DNA of 64,000 nucleotides from NCBI GenBank assembly GCA_900108205.1, contig FNUU01000001.1:420673-484672 (forward strand). Direction: 5' to 3'. The notes below the pieces were generated by a model, which saw nothing but the letters and a program-made list of their open reading frames with translations, ran no database searches and was not told the origin of the DNA. Positions 42,889 through 52,056 of the stretch are shown piece by piece. Each line of letters starts with the position of its first letter. The first letter of the stretch is position 1. The stretch is from Eubacterium ruminantium. Lineage in GTDB: Bacteria; Bacillota; Clostridia; Lachnospirales; Lachnospiraceae. The position numbers and the translations under genes were made by a program.

Positions 42889-43875
42889 TTAACGTGCATT
42901 TGTATAAAACCTTTTAAGCGTTTCTTCCGCCATTTTTCCATATATTGTAAAATCTCTGTTTACTTTCGCCTTCTCTATAGGAGGAATCACTGCTTTCCAG
43001 TCCCACCAGAAATACCCTGCAAACCATGGAATATCCCAAGTTGCCTCCATGGCACTTTCATAGAAATCAGATTGTTCTTGTTCATCAAGAGGTTTATCAG
43101 GTCTGTCTTTAAAATCCCACGGATACATGGTGCAGCCCTGTTCATTTCTGACACCGATCTCAGCAAACATTATCGGCTTATTATATTTTTCGTGGCACAC
43201 CTCAAGCCCTTTTATTATCTCCTGCCATCTTTTTCTCATAGTGTCGATGCCCTTGTTATTCTCATCAGTCACCGGATAATATCCGCTTATTCCGATAACG
43301 TCCACACAATCGAGCCACGGAAAACGAAGCTCATCACCATGATTAATATTATGCATTACAATACCGGTGTAAACCTTTCTTACCTCACTGATCATATCCC
43401 TGCATCTTGCAGCCTGAGAATCCATCCCTGCCATCTCACAGCCTGTACAGAGCATCTCGCAGCCAAGTCTTTCAGCCATTTTTGCATAATGCAGCATGAA
43501 ATTTTTATATGAGCCGAACCATTCATCCCAGTAGCTGCAATACTCTTCTGTCGGAAAATTGATTCTGGCCCTCCACGCACCATCCAGACAGTTGACCATA
43601 GGCTTAAGACATACCTTAAGCCCAAGCTCTTTCGCCATTTTTACCGCATGAATAACCTCTTCATCAGTCTGAGTTCTTCCGTACAAAGAAAAGATTTTTG
43701 TACTGTAGAAGGTTTCCTGCCATGCATTCACCGTGATGCATATCCAGTCAAGCCCGTTTGAAGCAAGCCTTCTCATGGACGCCTCAGCTTCCTTCGTGAG
43801 AAACTCACCTTCTTTACTGAAGAATCCCCATGTATATCCTTTGCAAAATAATTCTTTATCCATTTCTGATTCCAT
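42889..43875 (-). CDS. Cytoplasmic GH113 beta-mannanase
   Basis: A 328-aa enzyme with no signal peptide. A TIM barrel begins at GYTWGFFSKEGEFLTKEAEA and NGLDWICITVNAWQ. The likely catalytic Glu residues are in MLCTGCEMAGMD and IMFAEIGVRNEQG, as in GH113. It should shorten imported manno-oligosaccharides for the phosphorylases, as proposed for the Roseburia GH113. Start choice is uncertain: an ATG four codons downstream (43863) is equally possible, and neither has a strong ribosome binding site. It is upstream of GH5 and preceded by a tandem array. Confidence 0.9.
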   Translation of the reverse strand: MESEMDKELFCKGYTWGFFSKEGEFLTKEAEASMRRLASNGLDWICITVNAWQETFYSTKIFSLYGRTQTDEEVIHAVKMAKELGLKVCLKPMVNCLDGAWRARINFPTEEYCSYWDEWFGSYKNFMLHYAKMAERLGCEMLCTGCEMAGMDSQAARCRDMISEVRKVYTGIVMHNINHGDELRFPWLDCVDVIGISGYYPVTDENNKGIDTMRKRWQEIIKGLEVCHEKYNKPIMFAEIGVRNEQGCTMYPWDFKDRPDKPLDEQEQSDFYESAMEATWDIPWFAGYFWWDWKAVIPPIEKAKVNRDFTIYGKMAEETLKRFYTNAR

Positions 43876-43915
43876 TCTAAAACTTTATTTGTTCTGCCGT
43901 TTTCTCAGAACCATG

Positions 43916-44014
43916 TAAAACAGCATCTGCATATACTCGAAACACTGCATGATGCAGTATCTATATACACTCACAGCACTGCATAAAACAGCATCTGCAT
44001 ATACTCGAAACACT
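43916..44014. repeat. 34-bp tandem repeat array upstream of GH113
   Basis: Three units of about 34 bp begin near 43916, 43950 and 43984. The first and third share 31 identical bases (opening AACAGCATCTGCATATACTC), and the middle one is degenerate. It fills most of the gap between manA and GH113. Confidence 0.85.
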
Positions 44015-44024
44015 ACCGCAAAAA

Positions 44025-44954
44025 TCAGGCAATAGCAGGCGCTGACATTATAAACTCTGCATTGCCCTTAAATGTAATATCACCGGTTCCGGCTGCTATA
44101 ATAAAATGATCACCCTTCTTATACTCTGTTCCGTCAATCTCGGCACTTCCTTCAATTACAGAAACGATCATAAATGGATATTCATTTTTCAGGATTTCCT
44201 CACCGTTAAGATCAGCCTTCCAAACCGTATAGTATTTGCAGCTGTAGAGTTTCCTCATCCATCCCGACTCTTCCGTCTCATACGCTTTTCTTTCAACAAA
44301 CGGAACCTCTATAACATCCAGGCTCTTATCAATATGAAGAGGACGAGGCTTGCCATTCTGAAGCCTTCCGTAATCATAAAGCCTATAGGTTATATCGCTG
44401 CTCTGCTGTGTTTCAAGGATCAGCGTTCCGGCTTTAATAGCATGAACAGTTCCGGGATCTATCTGGAAGAAATCACCCTTTTTAATAGGCACTTCACGGA
44501 TAAGTTCAGACCACCTGTCATTCCTTACCATATCCTCCAGCTCTTCCTTTGTTTTTGCATTATGTCCGATAATGATAGTTGCGTTCTCAACGCAGTCCAG
44601 AATATACCAGCACTCCATCTTGCCAAGAGAACCGTTTTCATTTACAGCCGCATAGCTGTCATCCGGATGAACCTGAATACTGAGATCTCCATTTGCATCT
44701 ATTATCTTTGTAAGAAGAGGAAATCTGTCCGAAGGATAATTACCAAAAAGCTCTCTATGCTCATTCCAAAGCTCAGAAAGAAGCATGCCGTCATACTCTC
44801 CGCCAGCGACTCTGCACTCACCATCCGGATGAGCACTCACCGCCCAGCATTCACCTGTATGATCGCTCGGAATGTCATATCCAAAATCTGTTTTCAGTCT
44901 GCTTCCACCCCAGATAACTTCCTTAAATATAGGTTTGATATTGATAATACGCAT
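44025..44954 (-). CDS. manA: Mannose-6-phosphate isomerase, class I (Firmicute type)
   Basis: A 309-aa cytosolic zinc enzyme that turns mannose 6-phosphate into fructose 6-phosphate. The cupin motifs are present: ECWAVSAHPDGE, IQVHPDDSYA, KMECWYILDC and IDPGTVHAIKAGTLILETQQ. Its length fits the short Bacillus-type enzyme. It is 12 bp downstream of the GH130_1 gene and supplies the last step that brings mannan-derived mannose into glycolysis. Confidence 0.95.
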   Translation of the reverse strand: MRIINIKPIFKEVIWGGSRLKTDFGYDIPSDHTGECWAVSAHPDGECRVAGGEYDGMLLSELWNEHRELFGNYPSDRFPLLTKIIDANGDLSIQVHPDDSYAAVNENGSLGKMECWYILDCVENATIIIGHNAKTKEELEDMVRNDRWSELIREVPIKKGDFFQIDPGTVHAIKAGTLILETQQSSDITYRLYDYGRLQNGKPRPLHIDKSLDVIEVPFVERKAYETEESGWMRKLYSCKYYTVWKADLNGEEILKNEYPFMIVSVIEGSAEIDGTEYKKGDHFIIAAGTGDITFKGNAEFIMSAPAIA

Positions 44955-44966
44955 CTGTTTTTCCTC

Positions 44967-46136
44967 TTATTTTCCTATAAATTCCAGATTCTTTTTGATC
45001 AGCTCGCATCTCTGCTTTACACAGTCAACCGAACGAAGCGGATCTTCCGGAGTATTAAACACATAATCAATAAGCTTATCTATCGTTGTAGTCGCCACAT
45101 GAAGCCTTGTATCCGATGAAGCATAGTAGATAAACACTTCGTTATCATCATTTACGATAGCTCCATTTGTAAATACAACATTGCTGACATCTCCAACTCT
45201 CTCTCTTCCAAGAGGCGCTATAAGAAAGCCTCCCGGTTCAGCAATCACCCTGGACGGATCGCTCAGATCAGTTGCAAATGCATATATTACATATCTGAGT
45301 CCGGCAGCAGTATTTCTTACACCGTGAGCAATATGAATATATCCTCTGTCGGTCTTGATAGGAGTTGCACCGGCACCATTTTTAGCTTCCGTTATGGTAT
45401 GATACTTTCTTTTACTGGTGATGATCTCTTCATCTATCACTGCATGCTCGATATCATCGCAGAGTCCAAAACCAACTCCCCCGCCGCTTCCTGTATCGAT
45501 AAAGTCATCCATCGGTCTTGTATAAAATGCATATTTGCCATTTACGAATTCCGGATAGAGAACAACATTTCTCTGCTGCGGAGACTGCTTTGTCACAAGG
45601 TTCGGAAGCCTCTCCCAATCCATCATATTCTTTGTTCTGACTATACCTGCAGCTGCTACTGCCGCCGAAAGATCACTCGTGGTCGTATCCTTGCTTTCAG
45701 AGCAGAATACGCCGTAAATATAGCCATCCTCATGCTTTGTGAGTCGCATATCATATACATTTGTTTCTTCAGGATTTGTATCCGGCAGCAGAATCGGATA
45801 ATCCATAAATTTAAATCCATCTACGCCGTTATCGGATACCGCAACGCCGAAGAAGCTCTTTCTGTCATTTCCTTCTATCCTTGCAACAAGATAATACTTT
45901 CCGTCCAGATAGATAGCGCCCGAATTAAATACCGCATTAACTCCGAGCCTTTCCATGAAAAATGGATTGGTTTCCGGATTAAGGTCATATTTCCAGAAAA
46001 GCGGAATATGCTGCCTTGTCAGAACCGGATACTTCCATCTGTCATATATTCCATTATAAAATTCACTTTTTTCATTTTTTCTGTATATAAGAGCATTATA
46101 CTTACTGAGCTGTCTTTCATACTCCTTAGTGAACAT
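44967..46136 (-). CDS. 4-O-beta-mannosyl-glucose phosphorylase, GH130 subfamily 1
   Basis: A 389-aa cytosolic enzyme that would phosphorolyse mannosyl-glucose to mannose 1-phosphate and glucose. The catalytic Asp is in [19 protein letters not shown]. The 389-aa length, the N-terminal extension and [20 protein letters not shown] are typical of GH130_1, unlike the 340-aa GH130_2 at 19540. With the epimerase at 46432 it completes the mannobiose to mannosyl-glucose to mannose 1-phosphate route. The ATG is preceded by CGGAGG, and a long tandem array lies upstream. Confidence 0.94.
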   Translation of the reverse strand: MFTKEYERQLSKYNALIYRKNEKSEFYNGIYDRWKYPVLTRQHIPLFWKYDLNPETNPFFMERLGVNAVFNSGAIYLDGKYYLVARIEGNDRKSFFGVAVSDNGVDGFKFMDYPILLPDTNPEETNVYDMRLTKHEDGYIYGVFCSESKDTTTSDLSAAVAAAGIVRTKNMMDWERLPNLVTKQSPQQRNVVLYPEFVNGKYAFYTRPMDDFIDTGSGGGVGFGLCDDIEHAVIDEEIITSKRKYHTITEAKNGAGATPIKTDRGYIHIAHGVRNTAAGLRYVIYAFATDLSDPSRVIAEPGGFLIAPLGRERVGDVSNVVFTNGAIVNDDNEVFIYYASSDTRLHVATTTIDKLIDYVFNTPEDPLRSVDCVKQRCELIKKNLEFIGK

Positions 46137-46218
46137 TTTATTTCCTCCGTTTTTTGTACTGCATTTTTATAAACACAAATGTTAAAGTCAGCGTAGTGTG
46201 TTTTTTCACATTTTTTAA

Positions 46219-46434
46219 TTCAACTACTGTGTTTCTTATTCATGTCTCCCAATTTAACTGCTGCGTTTTATTCACATCTATAAATTCAACTGCATCGTTT
46301 GTTATTCGCACCATTCAATTCAACTGCATCGTTTGTTATTCACAACATTCAATTCAACTATAGTGTTTGTTATTAACATCATTTCCAGCTGTAGTGTTTG
46401 TTATTAACATCATTCAATTCAACCGCGGTGTTTA
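46219..46434. repeat. 34-bp tandem repeat array, about seven copies
   Basis: Units start near 46219, 46253, 46285, 46319, 46353, 46384 and 46418, a period of 31-35 bp. The core is close to TTCAACTGCATCGTTTGTTA. The third to sixth copies are the most alike. The last copy runs into the stop codon of the epimerase gene. The array fills nearly all of the 295-bp gap before GH130_1. Confidence 0.9.
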
Positions 46435-47592
46435 GCCAAGTCTGCTAACCACCTCAAAATACATCCTTCCGTTATGGTAAGGACAGGTCCACGCATCAAC
46501 GATAGGCTTTCTGCTTTCCGGAACACCTTCTTTATTCACATCGGAATACCATTCTGAGCCTTCTCTCGGATCTATGATATACTTCACAATAAATTCCCAT
46601 GTGTTTTCTGCGGCCTTTAAATATTTCTCATCATTTGATCTCTGATATGCATTCAGGAAGCCGATAACCGTCTCACACTCAACCCACCATACTCTGGTCT
46701 CTTCTACTACACCCTTACAGCATTCTGCCGGGAGTGAGTTCCCATCAAAACAGTCTCTGTAGATTTTCTCAGTAAGAACCCCGGTTATATCAGACATATC
46801 ATTTTCTTTACCCTCAGCACCAATCACTTCCACTGTCCTGTCAATAAGCCATGCAGTTTCTATATCATGTCCGAATGAATGAAGGTCAATAAGTGAGTGG
46901 TAATCCGCATCGAAGAATACCTCCATTCTCTCCTTTTCAGGATTAAATATCTTATTTCTGAATATTCCGAGAATTTCGATAATCTTTTCCTTAACCTCTT
47001 CAGATTTAGACACTCTGTAAAGCTCCGTATATGCTTCCATAACATGCAGAAGGGTGTTCATAGTTCTTGTAGCCATAACACCATTTTCCGAAAGCTTGTC
47101 ATTATCTTCGTCACCAAATACTCTTGTAAACGCCTCAAGATATCCATCATTGTCCCTGCATTTGGTTTCTATAAGTTTAAATATCTCCGTAGCAAGTTTC
47201 AGTGCCTCTTCATCTTTGGTCGCATCATAATAAGACGACAATCCATAAATGGCAAAGGCCTGATTATAGGTATGCTTCATATCTTCAACCGGCTTTCCGT
47301 CATAGGAAACCGACCAGTAAACTCCGCCGTACTCCTTATCATAAAATGCATTTTTAAGGAATTCATAAGCCTGCTTTGCATACGGAAGGCAGCTTTCATC
47401 CTTAAATGTAAGAAATGCATTTGAAAAGAACCAAAGTATTCTGCTGTTTAATATACATCCTTTAACCGCTTTCTTATCGAGATAAAGATCAAAATTCATC
47501 TCGCCGTAAAATCCGCCGTACTCTTTATCTATAAGATTCTTCCAGAACGGAATTACATGTTCTTCAAACTCTTTTTTCATCTCATTCAGCAT
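46432..47592 (-). CDS. Mannobiose/cellobiose 2-epimerase (AGE family)
   Basis: A 386-aa cytosolic epimerase that converts the reducing-end sugar of mannobiose to glucose, giving mannosyl-glucose. The alpha/alpha-barrel motifs with conserved His are HTYNQAFAIYGLSSYYDA, LHSFGHDIETAWLIDR and VWWVECETVIGFLNAYQ. The specificity for mannobiose over cellobiose is inferred from the neighbours. The gene stands between the phosphohexomutase and GH130_1 genes, as in known mannan loci. Confidence 0.93.
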   Translation of the reverse strand: MLNEMKKEFEEHVIPFWKNLIDKEYGGFYGEMNFDLYLDKKAVKGCILNSRILWFFSNAFLTFKDESCLPYAKQAYEFLKNAFYDKEYGGVYWSVSYDGKPVEDMKHTYNQAFAIYGLSSYYDATKDEEALKLATEIFKLIETKCRDNDGYLEAFTRVFGDEDNDKLSENGVMATRTMNTLLHVMEAYTELYRVSKSEEVKEKIIEILGIFRNKIFNPEKERMEVFFDADYHSLIDLHSFGHDIETAWLIDRTVEVIGAEGKENDMSDITGVLTEKIYRDCFDGNSLPAECCKGVVEETRVWWVECETVIGFLNAYQRSNDEKYLKAAENTWEFIVKYIIDPREGSEWYSDVNKEGVPESRKPIVDAWTCPYHNGRMYFEVVSRLG

Positions 47593-47663
47593 TTAATCTA
47601 TCTCCATATATCCAAATTCAACATCACTATCTATACAACTACTATCTTATCCATTTTACCGTC

Positions 47664-47755
47664 ATGGTGAAATTGCAATCCCATTATCCGATTTATCGCT
47701 ATGACGAAATTACAATCCACGGATTATCAGTCATAAATGAAACTGTAATATCATT
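47664..47755. repeat. Degenerate tandem repeat between the mutase and epimerase genes
   Basis: Three weak copies related to ATGGTGAAATTGCAATCC start near 47664, 47701 and 47733 (periods 37 and 32 bp). They fill the 158-bp spacer and reach the mutase stop codon. They belong to the same kind of intergenic array as others in this window, but with unrelated sequence. Confidence 0.6.
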
Positions 47756-49469
47756 CTCCCAGAAGGTCCTTCTTTATCATCTGAAGTCTGTTATCTGCCG
47801 CCTCAAGGCTTGCTTCCTTAGCTCCGTAATAGAATTTGATCTTAGGCTCTGTTCCTGAAGGCCTTACACAGCACCACGCATGATCTTCAAGTTCATAATA
47901 CAGAACATTCGAAGACGGAAGCCCTGTTGCAGTCTTTTCTCCGCTGACCATATCCACTCTCTCATCCGCCTTATAGTCACGCATGGCAAGAACCTTAAGT
48001 CCCCCGATTTCCTTTGGAGGATTTTTTCTGAAGGCTTCCATTTTAGCTTTGATCTGCTCTGCACCATCGATGCCCTTACAGGTAAGAGTATCCAGTCCTT
48101 CTCTGAAGTAACCATACTTCTCGTAAAGCTGTTTCATAGCATCCCAGAGTGTCATACCCTGTTTCTTATAGAAAGCAGCCACTTCGCAGAGCATCATAAC
48201 AGCTACTATCGCATCCTTATCTCTGGCATATGTACCTGCAAGGCAGCCGTAGCTTTCTTCAAGTCCAAACACATAATTATTGCATCCGGTTTCATCAAAT
48301 ATCTTGATCTGTTCACCTATAAATTTAAATCCTGTAAGAACCTCAATAAGCTTAACGTCATAAGCTTCCGCAAGAACCTTCGCCATATCTGTTGTGACTA
48401 TTGTCTCAACAAGAGCAGGATTTTCAGGCATAGTGCCGGTTGCTCTTCTTTCACGAAGAATATATTCAGCTATAAGCATTCCGGACATATTTCCTGTAAA
48501 GCTTATATAACCGCCATTTTCGGTATCCTTGCAATATACACCAAGTCTGTCCGCATCCGGATCCGTTGCAAGAACAATATCAGCATCCACCTTTTCTGCA
48601 AGACTGAGCACCTTTTCCCACGCCTTAGGATCCTCAGGATTCGGATAAGAAACCGTTGGAAAATGTCCATCAGGAATCTTCTGTTCAGGTTCAACATATA
48701 CCTTTTCAAATCCAAGTTCACGAAGCACTCTTCTGACACATACATTTCCTGTTCCGTGAAGCGGTGTATAAGCTATAACAAAGTCCTTTGCCATTTCAGC
48801 TATCACATCCGGATGTATGCTCTGTTTTTTTACTTCATCAATATATTTATCATCAAAATCAGTACCAATGACATTAAAGAGTCCAATTGCTCTCGCATCA
48901 TCCTCATCCATAGTCTTTACATCTTTAAAGTCTGTTACCTTTGCAACCTCTGCAAGAATTCCTTTGTCATGCGGAGGCACTATCTGAGCACCATCCTCCC
49001 AATAAACCTTATATCCATTGTATTCACGAGGATTATGGCTGGCCGTTATCATGATACCGGCAATACATCCAAATTCTCTTACAGCAAATGAAAGATATGG
49101 TGTCGGACGAAGCGCCTCTGTAAGATATGTTTTGATGCCATTTGCATTAAGAACTCTGGCTGCTTCTCTGGCAAATTCCGGTGAAAAAAGTCTGCTGTCG
49201 TGAGCAATTGCCACTCCCTTCTCCTGGCCATTATTCATAATTATATAATTTGCAAGTCCCTGAGTAGCCTGTCTTACTGTATAAATATTCATTCTGTTTG
49301 TGCCGGCTCCGATCACTCCTCTGAGTCCTCCGGTACCAAACTCAAGACTCCTGTAAAATCTGTCTTCAATCTCTTTTTCATCATCCGCTATACTGCGGAG
49401 TTCCGCCTTTGTATCCTCGTCAAAATAAGAATCTGTAAGCCACTTTTCATATGCTTCACGGTAGTTCAA
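47751..49469 (-). CDS. Phosphohexomutase (phosphoglucomutase/phosphomannomutase)
   Basis: A 572-aa enzyme of the long PgcA/PGM2-like type. The phosphoserine loop is ITASHNPREYNGYKVYW, the metal loop ATDPDADRLGV, the sugar loop GLEESYGCLAG and the phosphate-binding loop CVRPSGTEPKIKFYYG. In this locus it should change mannose 1-phosphate into mannose 6-phosphate; it may also serve glucose phosphates. The start is TTG with GGAGG 8 bases upstream. It has its own promoter at 49525-49553. Confidence 0.93.
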   Translation of the reverse strand: MNYREAYEKWLTDSYFDEDTKAELRSIADDEKEIEDRFYRSLEFGTGGLRGVIGAGTNRMNIYTVRQATQGLANYIIMNNGQEKGVAIAHDSRLFSPEFAREAARVLNANGIKTYLTEALRPTPYLSFAVREFGCIAGIMITASHNPREYNGYKVYWEDGAQIVPPHDKGILAEVAKVTDFKDVKTMDEDDARAIGLFNVIGTDFDDKYIDEVKKQSIHPDVIAEMAKDFVIAYTPLHGTGNVCVRRVLRELGFEKVYVEPEQKIPDGHFPTVSYPNPEDPKAWEKVLSLAEKVDADIVLATDPDADRLGVYCKDTENGGYISFTGNMSGMLIAEYILRERRATGTMPENPALVETIVTTDMAKVLAEAYDVKLIEVLTGFKFIGEQIKIFDETGCNNYVFGLEESYGCLAGTYARDKDAIVAVMMLCEVAAFYKKQGMTLWDAMKQLYEKYGYFREGLDTLTCKGIDGAEQIKAKMEAFRKNPPKEIGGLKVLAMRDYKADERVDMVSGEKTATGLPSSNVLYYELEDHAWCCVRPSGTEPKIKFYYGAKEASLEAADNRLQMIKKDLLGE

Positions 49470-49524
49470 AGTAAATACCTCCTTAAAATTTTACTCTCTT
49501 TTTTAAGTTAAATTTCTATTTATA

Positions 49525-49553
49525 TTTGTAGTATATTTTAACAATTTTGTCAA
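49525..49553 (-). promoter_or_regulatory. Promoter of the phosphohexomutase gene
   Basis: Minus strand perfect TTGACA, 17-bp spacer, TACAAA. The start would be about 50 bases before the TTG codon. The -10 is a weak match. Confidence 0.6.
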
Positions 49554-49734
49554 CAAAAACGGAAGGATTTTATGCATTTTTTACTTATTTTTTCGTAGTT
49601 TTGTCGTTGATTGCTATCCGGCAACAATTTCTTCCGTTTTCACGTATTTTTGTTGCTTCCAGTCACTCTCGGCAACACAACAATGATTCATAACCGCTCC
49701 GAGGTTATCTCATGTCGCTCGCCCAGTACGCAAA

Positions 49735-49774
49735 AAGGAGATATATACGCGTGTAACCACATATATATCTCCTT
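49735..49774 (-). terminator. Terminator of rpsB-tsf
   Basis: A perfect 13-bp stem (AAGGAGATATATA / TATATATCTCCTT) with a 14-base loop, followed on the minus strand by three more U. It is about 50 bases past the tsf stop. The rest of the 49554-49734 spacer holds only a 10-bp inverted repeat (AAAACGGAAG at 49556, CTTCCGTTTT at 49631) of unknown meaning. Confidence 0.85.
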
Positions 49775-49821
49775 AATCTTTAACTCTTTTGTTCTGTTAT
49801 GGTATATTAAACCATCTGTGA

Positions 49822-50919
49822 TTAAGCCATCTGCTTAGCAACTTCAGCTGCGAAGTCCTCATTCTTCTTCTCAAGTCCTTCACCTGTCTCGAATCTGATG
49901 AAGCTCTTAAGTTCAAACTTAACTCCGTTATCCTTAGCTACCTTTTCAACATACTGCTTAACATTTTCCTTATCCTCAGCCTTTACATATGTCTGATCTA
50001 CAAGGCAGATCTCCTTAAGATGCTTTGAGAAACGTCCTTCTACAAGACCTGCAAAGATCTTATTCTCAAGATACTCAGCCTTATGTGTAGCTGCGATATC
50101 TCTGAGAGCCTGAACAGCTTCATCTGAAAGGAAGTTGAAGAGGAACTTGTTGTTCTTCTGCTCTTCGTATGTAGCCTTATCAGCATCGGTCCAAGCATTC
50201 TTCTCAATCGCTTCTGCGATAACTGCATTAAGGATTGGCTTTGGAAGAGAAGCTGGATCTGCAAGAGAGCTGTCAACGATAATATCTCTTTCCTTTGCAA
50301 GCTTATCAGCTGAGATCTCTTCTCTCTTAACATAAGAAGGATTCATAGCTGCGATCTGCATTGCAATATTCTTAAGTGCTTCCTTAATGTTATCATTTGG
50401 CTGGTCACAATCAGCGTTTACAAGGACACCAATCTTACCGCCCATATGAATGTATGATACTACTACATCGCCTGTAAGCTTTGCGAAACGACGAATTGTA
50501 AGGTTCTCACCGATCTTAGCGATCATAGCCTTGTGATGAGCTTCAACAGTCTCTGATGGCTCGATTGCTGACTGAGCTGCATTAAGAGCAGCAACGTCTG
50601 CATAATCGTTCTCATTGATCTGCTTTGCAAGAGCATCAACATAGCTTGTAAATACTTCGTTCTTAGCAACGAAATCTGTCTCTGAGTTAACCTCAAGGAT
50701 TGTTGCTGTCTTGTCATCTGCTGAAATATATGTAGCTACAACACCCTCAGCTGCAATTCTGCCGGCCTTCTTCTCTGCAGAAGCAAGACCTTTCTTTCTA
50801 AGGAAATCGATAGCTGCGTCAAAGTCGCCGTCTGTCTCTGTAAGAGCCTTCTTACAGTCCATCATTCCGGCACCTGTCATTTCTCTTAATTTCTTTACGT
50901 CACTTGCTGAAATAGCCAT
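49822..50919 (-). CDS. tsf: Elongation factor Ts with an internal insertion
   Basis: Guanine-nucleotide exchange factor for EF-Tu. The N-terminal UBA-like domain (VKKLREMTGAGMMDCKKAL) and the TDFVAKNEVF motif of the core are typical. The protein is 365 aa, against about 280-310 in most bacteria. The extra length is mostly one block at about residues 222-283 (DPASLPKPILNAVIAE through ALRDIAATHKAEY). It lies just before the conserved GLVEGRFSKHLKEICLVDQ. The insert is in frame and compositionally normal, so it is not an assembly error by eye. The gene is 28 bp after rpsB and co-transcribed. Confidence 0.96.
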   Translation of the reverse strand: MAISASDVKKLREMTGAGMMDCKKALTETDGDFDAAIDFLRKKGLASAEKKAGRIAAEGVVATYISADDKTATILEVNSETDFVAKNEVFTSYVDALAKQINENDYADVAALNAAQSAIEPSETVEAHHKAMIAKIGENLTIRRFAKLTGDVVVSYIHMGGKIGVLVNADCDQPNDNIKEALKNIAMQIAAMNPSYVKREEISADKLAKERDIIVDSSLADPASLPKPILNAVIAEAIEKNAWTDADKATYEEQKNNKFLFNFLSDEAVQALRDIAATHKAEYLENKIFAGLVEGRFSKHLKEICLVDQTYVKAEDKENVKQYVEKVAKDNGVKFELKSFIRFETGEGLEKKNEDFAAEVAKQMA

Positions 50920-50947
50920 TAATTTGTCCTCCTATTGTTTCCAAGAA

Positions 50948-51688
50948 TTACTCAGCGTCTGCTGCTTCCTCAGCATCATCAACAGCTTCAGCTGACTCAG
51001 CGTCAACGCCCTGATTTGCCTCGATAACTGCATCTGCCATCTTAGATACGATAAGCTTTACTGCACGGATTGCATCGTCATTACCAGGAATTACATAATC
51101 AAGCTCTTCAGGATCACAGTTTGTATCTGCAATACCAACAAGAGTGATACCAAGCTTATGAGCCTCATCGATACAAATGCTTTCCTTGTGAGGATCTACT
51201 ACGAAGATCATCTCAGGAATCTTCTTCATTTCCTTGATACCGCCAAGGTTCTTCTGAAGCTTGTCCATTTCCTTCTTAATATTAACAACTTCCTTCTTAG
51301 GAAGAACGTCAAATGTTCCGTCTGCTTCCATCTGCTCATACTTCTTAAGTGTTTCAATACGTGACTGAATTGTCTTGAAGTTTGTGAGCATACCACCTAA
51401 CCATCTCTGGTTGATGTAGTACATACCGCAACGCTCTGCCTCTGACTTGATTGAGTCCTGAGCCTGCTTCTTTGTACCTACGAAAAGTACCTTACCACCA
51501 TTTGCTACGCAGTCGAATACTGCCTTGTAAGCCTCATCAACCTTTCCAACTGACTTCTGAAGGTCGATGATGTAGATTCCATTACGCTCAGTATAGATAT
51601 ACTCAGCCATCTTAGGATTCCATCTTCTTGTCTGATGTCCGAAATGAACACCTGCTTCGAGTAACTGCTTCATTGAAATAACGCTCAT
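50948..51688 (-). CDS. rpsB: Ribosomal protein S2
   Basis: A 246-aa 30S subunit protein. The start [20 protein letters not shown] and [20 protein letters not shown] are diagnostic, with [14 protein letters not shown] and [15 protein letters not shown] later. A short acidic C-terminal tail rich in Ala, Glu and Asp is typical of Clostridia. It is the first gene of the rpsB-tsf operon, with a strong promoter and a leader of about 160 bases. Confidence 0.98.
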   Translation of the reverse strand: MSVISMKQLLEAGVHFGHQTRRWNPKMAEYIYTERNGIYIIDLQKSVGKVDEAYKAVFDCVANGGKVLFVGTKKQAQDSIKSEAERCGMYYINQRWLGGMLTNFKTIQSRIETLKKYEQMEADGTFDVLPKKEVVNIKKEMDKLQKNLGGIKEMKKIPEMIFVVDPHKESICIDEAHKLGITLVGIADTNCDPEELDYVIPGNDDAIRAVKLIVSKMADAVIEANQGVDAESAEAVDDAEEAADAE

Positions 51689-51850
51689 TTTTTTACCTCC
51701 TTGGTTTTACACGTCTGCAAGCCCTGGAATTTTACAGGAACCGCTAAGCGTTCCGCGGCACCGCCTGCATATGGGCATGCATGATTTTTATTTTTTGCTG
51801 TTATGTCATATATGGAAAATACTGTTTCCACCTGTTGACACACAGTCACA
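51689..51850 (-). promoter_or_regulatory. Structured leader of rpsB
   Basis: The 160-base leader predicted from the promoter contains a GC-rich hairpin (GGAACGCTTAGCGGTTCC) and paired segments around it (CATATGCAGGCGG upstream, GGCTTGCAGACG downstream). This fits an autoregulatory S2 leader, but I could not match it to a named RNA family. Confidence 0.45.
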
Positions 51851-51856
51851 AAGTGC

Positions 51857-51885
51857 ATAATAACATGAAATAATAATTCATGCAA
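51857..51885 (-). promoter_or_regulatory. Promoter of rpsB-tsf
   Basis: Minus strand TTGCAT, 17-bp spacer, TATTAT. Spacing is ideal and it is the only good match in the 368-bp spacer. The remainder (51886-52056) holds one 9-bp inverted repeat (TGATATGTA / TACATATCA, 51979-52010) with no U-run. Confidence 0.75.
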
Positions 51886-52056
51886 GCAGATTTTTCTAAT
51901 TTATCATGATTTTCCCGACAAACTATTTCATTCTGCAAGTTTATGTTTTTTGTAAACAAATATTCCCCCGGTTGGAAATGATATGTACCCGGTATTCCGA
52001 ATACATATCAAATACTTCCGGAGGAATTAAACATTTCTTAATAGATTCAATCGATC

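Noticed and set aside
44106..45119. A 337-codon plus-strand frame over manA
   Set aside because: Antisense to a clear isomerase gene and not supported by context.
19540..46136. Duplicate GH130 genes as a recent duplication
   Set aside because: The two proteins differ in length and motifs and belong to separate subfamilies with different substrates.
46154..46363. A small plus-strand frame made of the 34-bp repeats
   Set aside because: The peptide only reflects the tandem array; period 34 is not a multiple of three, and there is no ribosome binding site.
47880..49091. A 403-codon open frame on the plus strand inside the phosphohexomutase gene
   Set aside because: It lies wholly antisense to a strongly conserved enzyme, has no ribosome binding site, and its translation is rich in Cys, His, Ile and Ser as expected for a reverse-frame shadow.
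51685..51885. A 66-codon minus-strand frame in the rpsB leader
   Set aside because: It begins upstream of the predicted transcription start and covers the leader hairpin.
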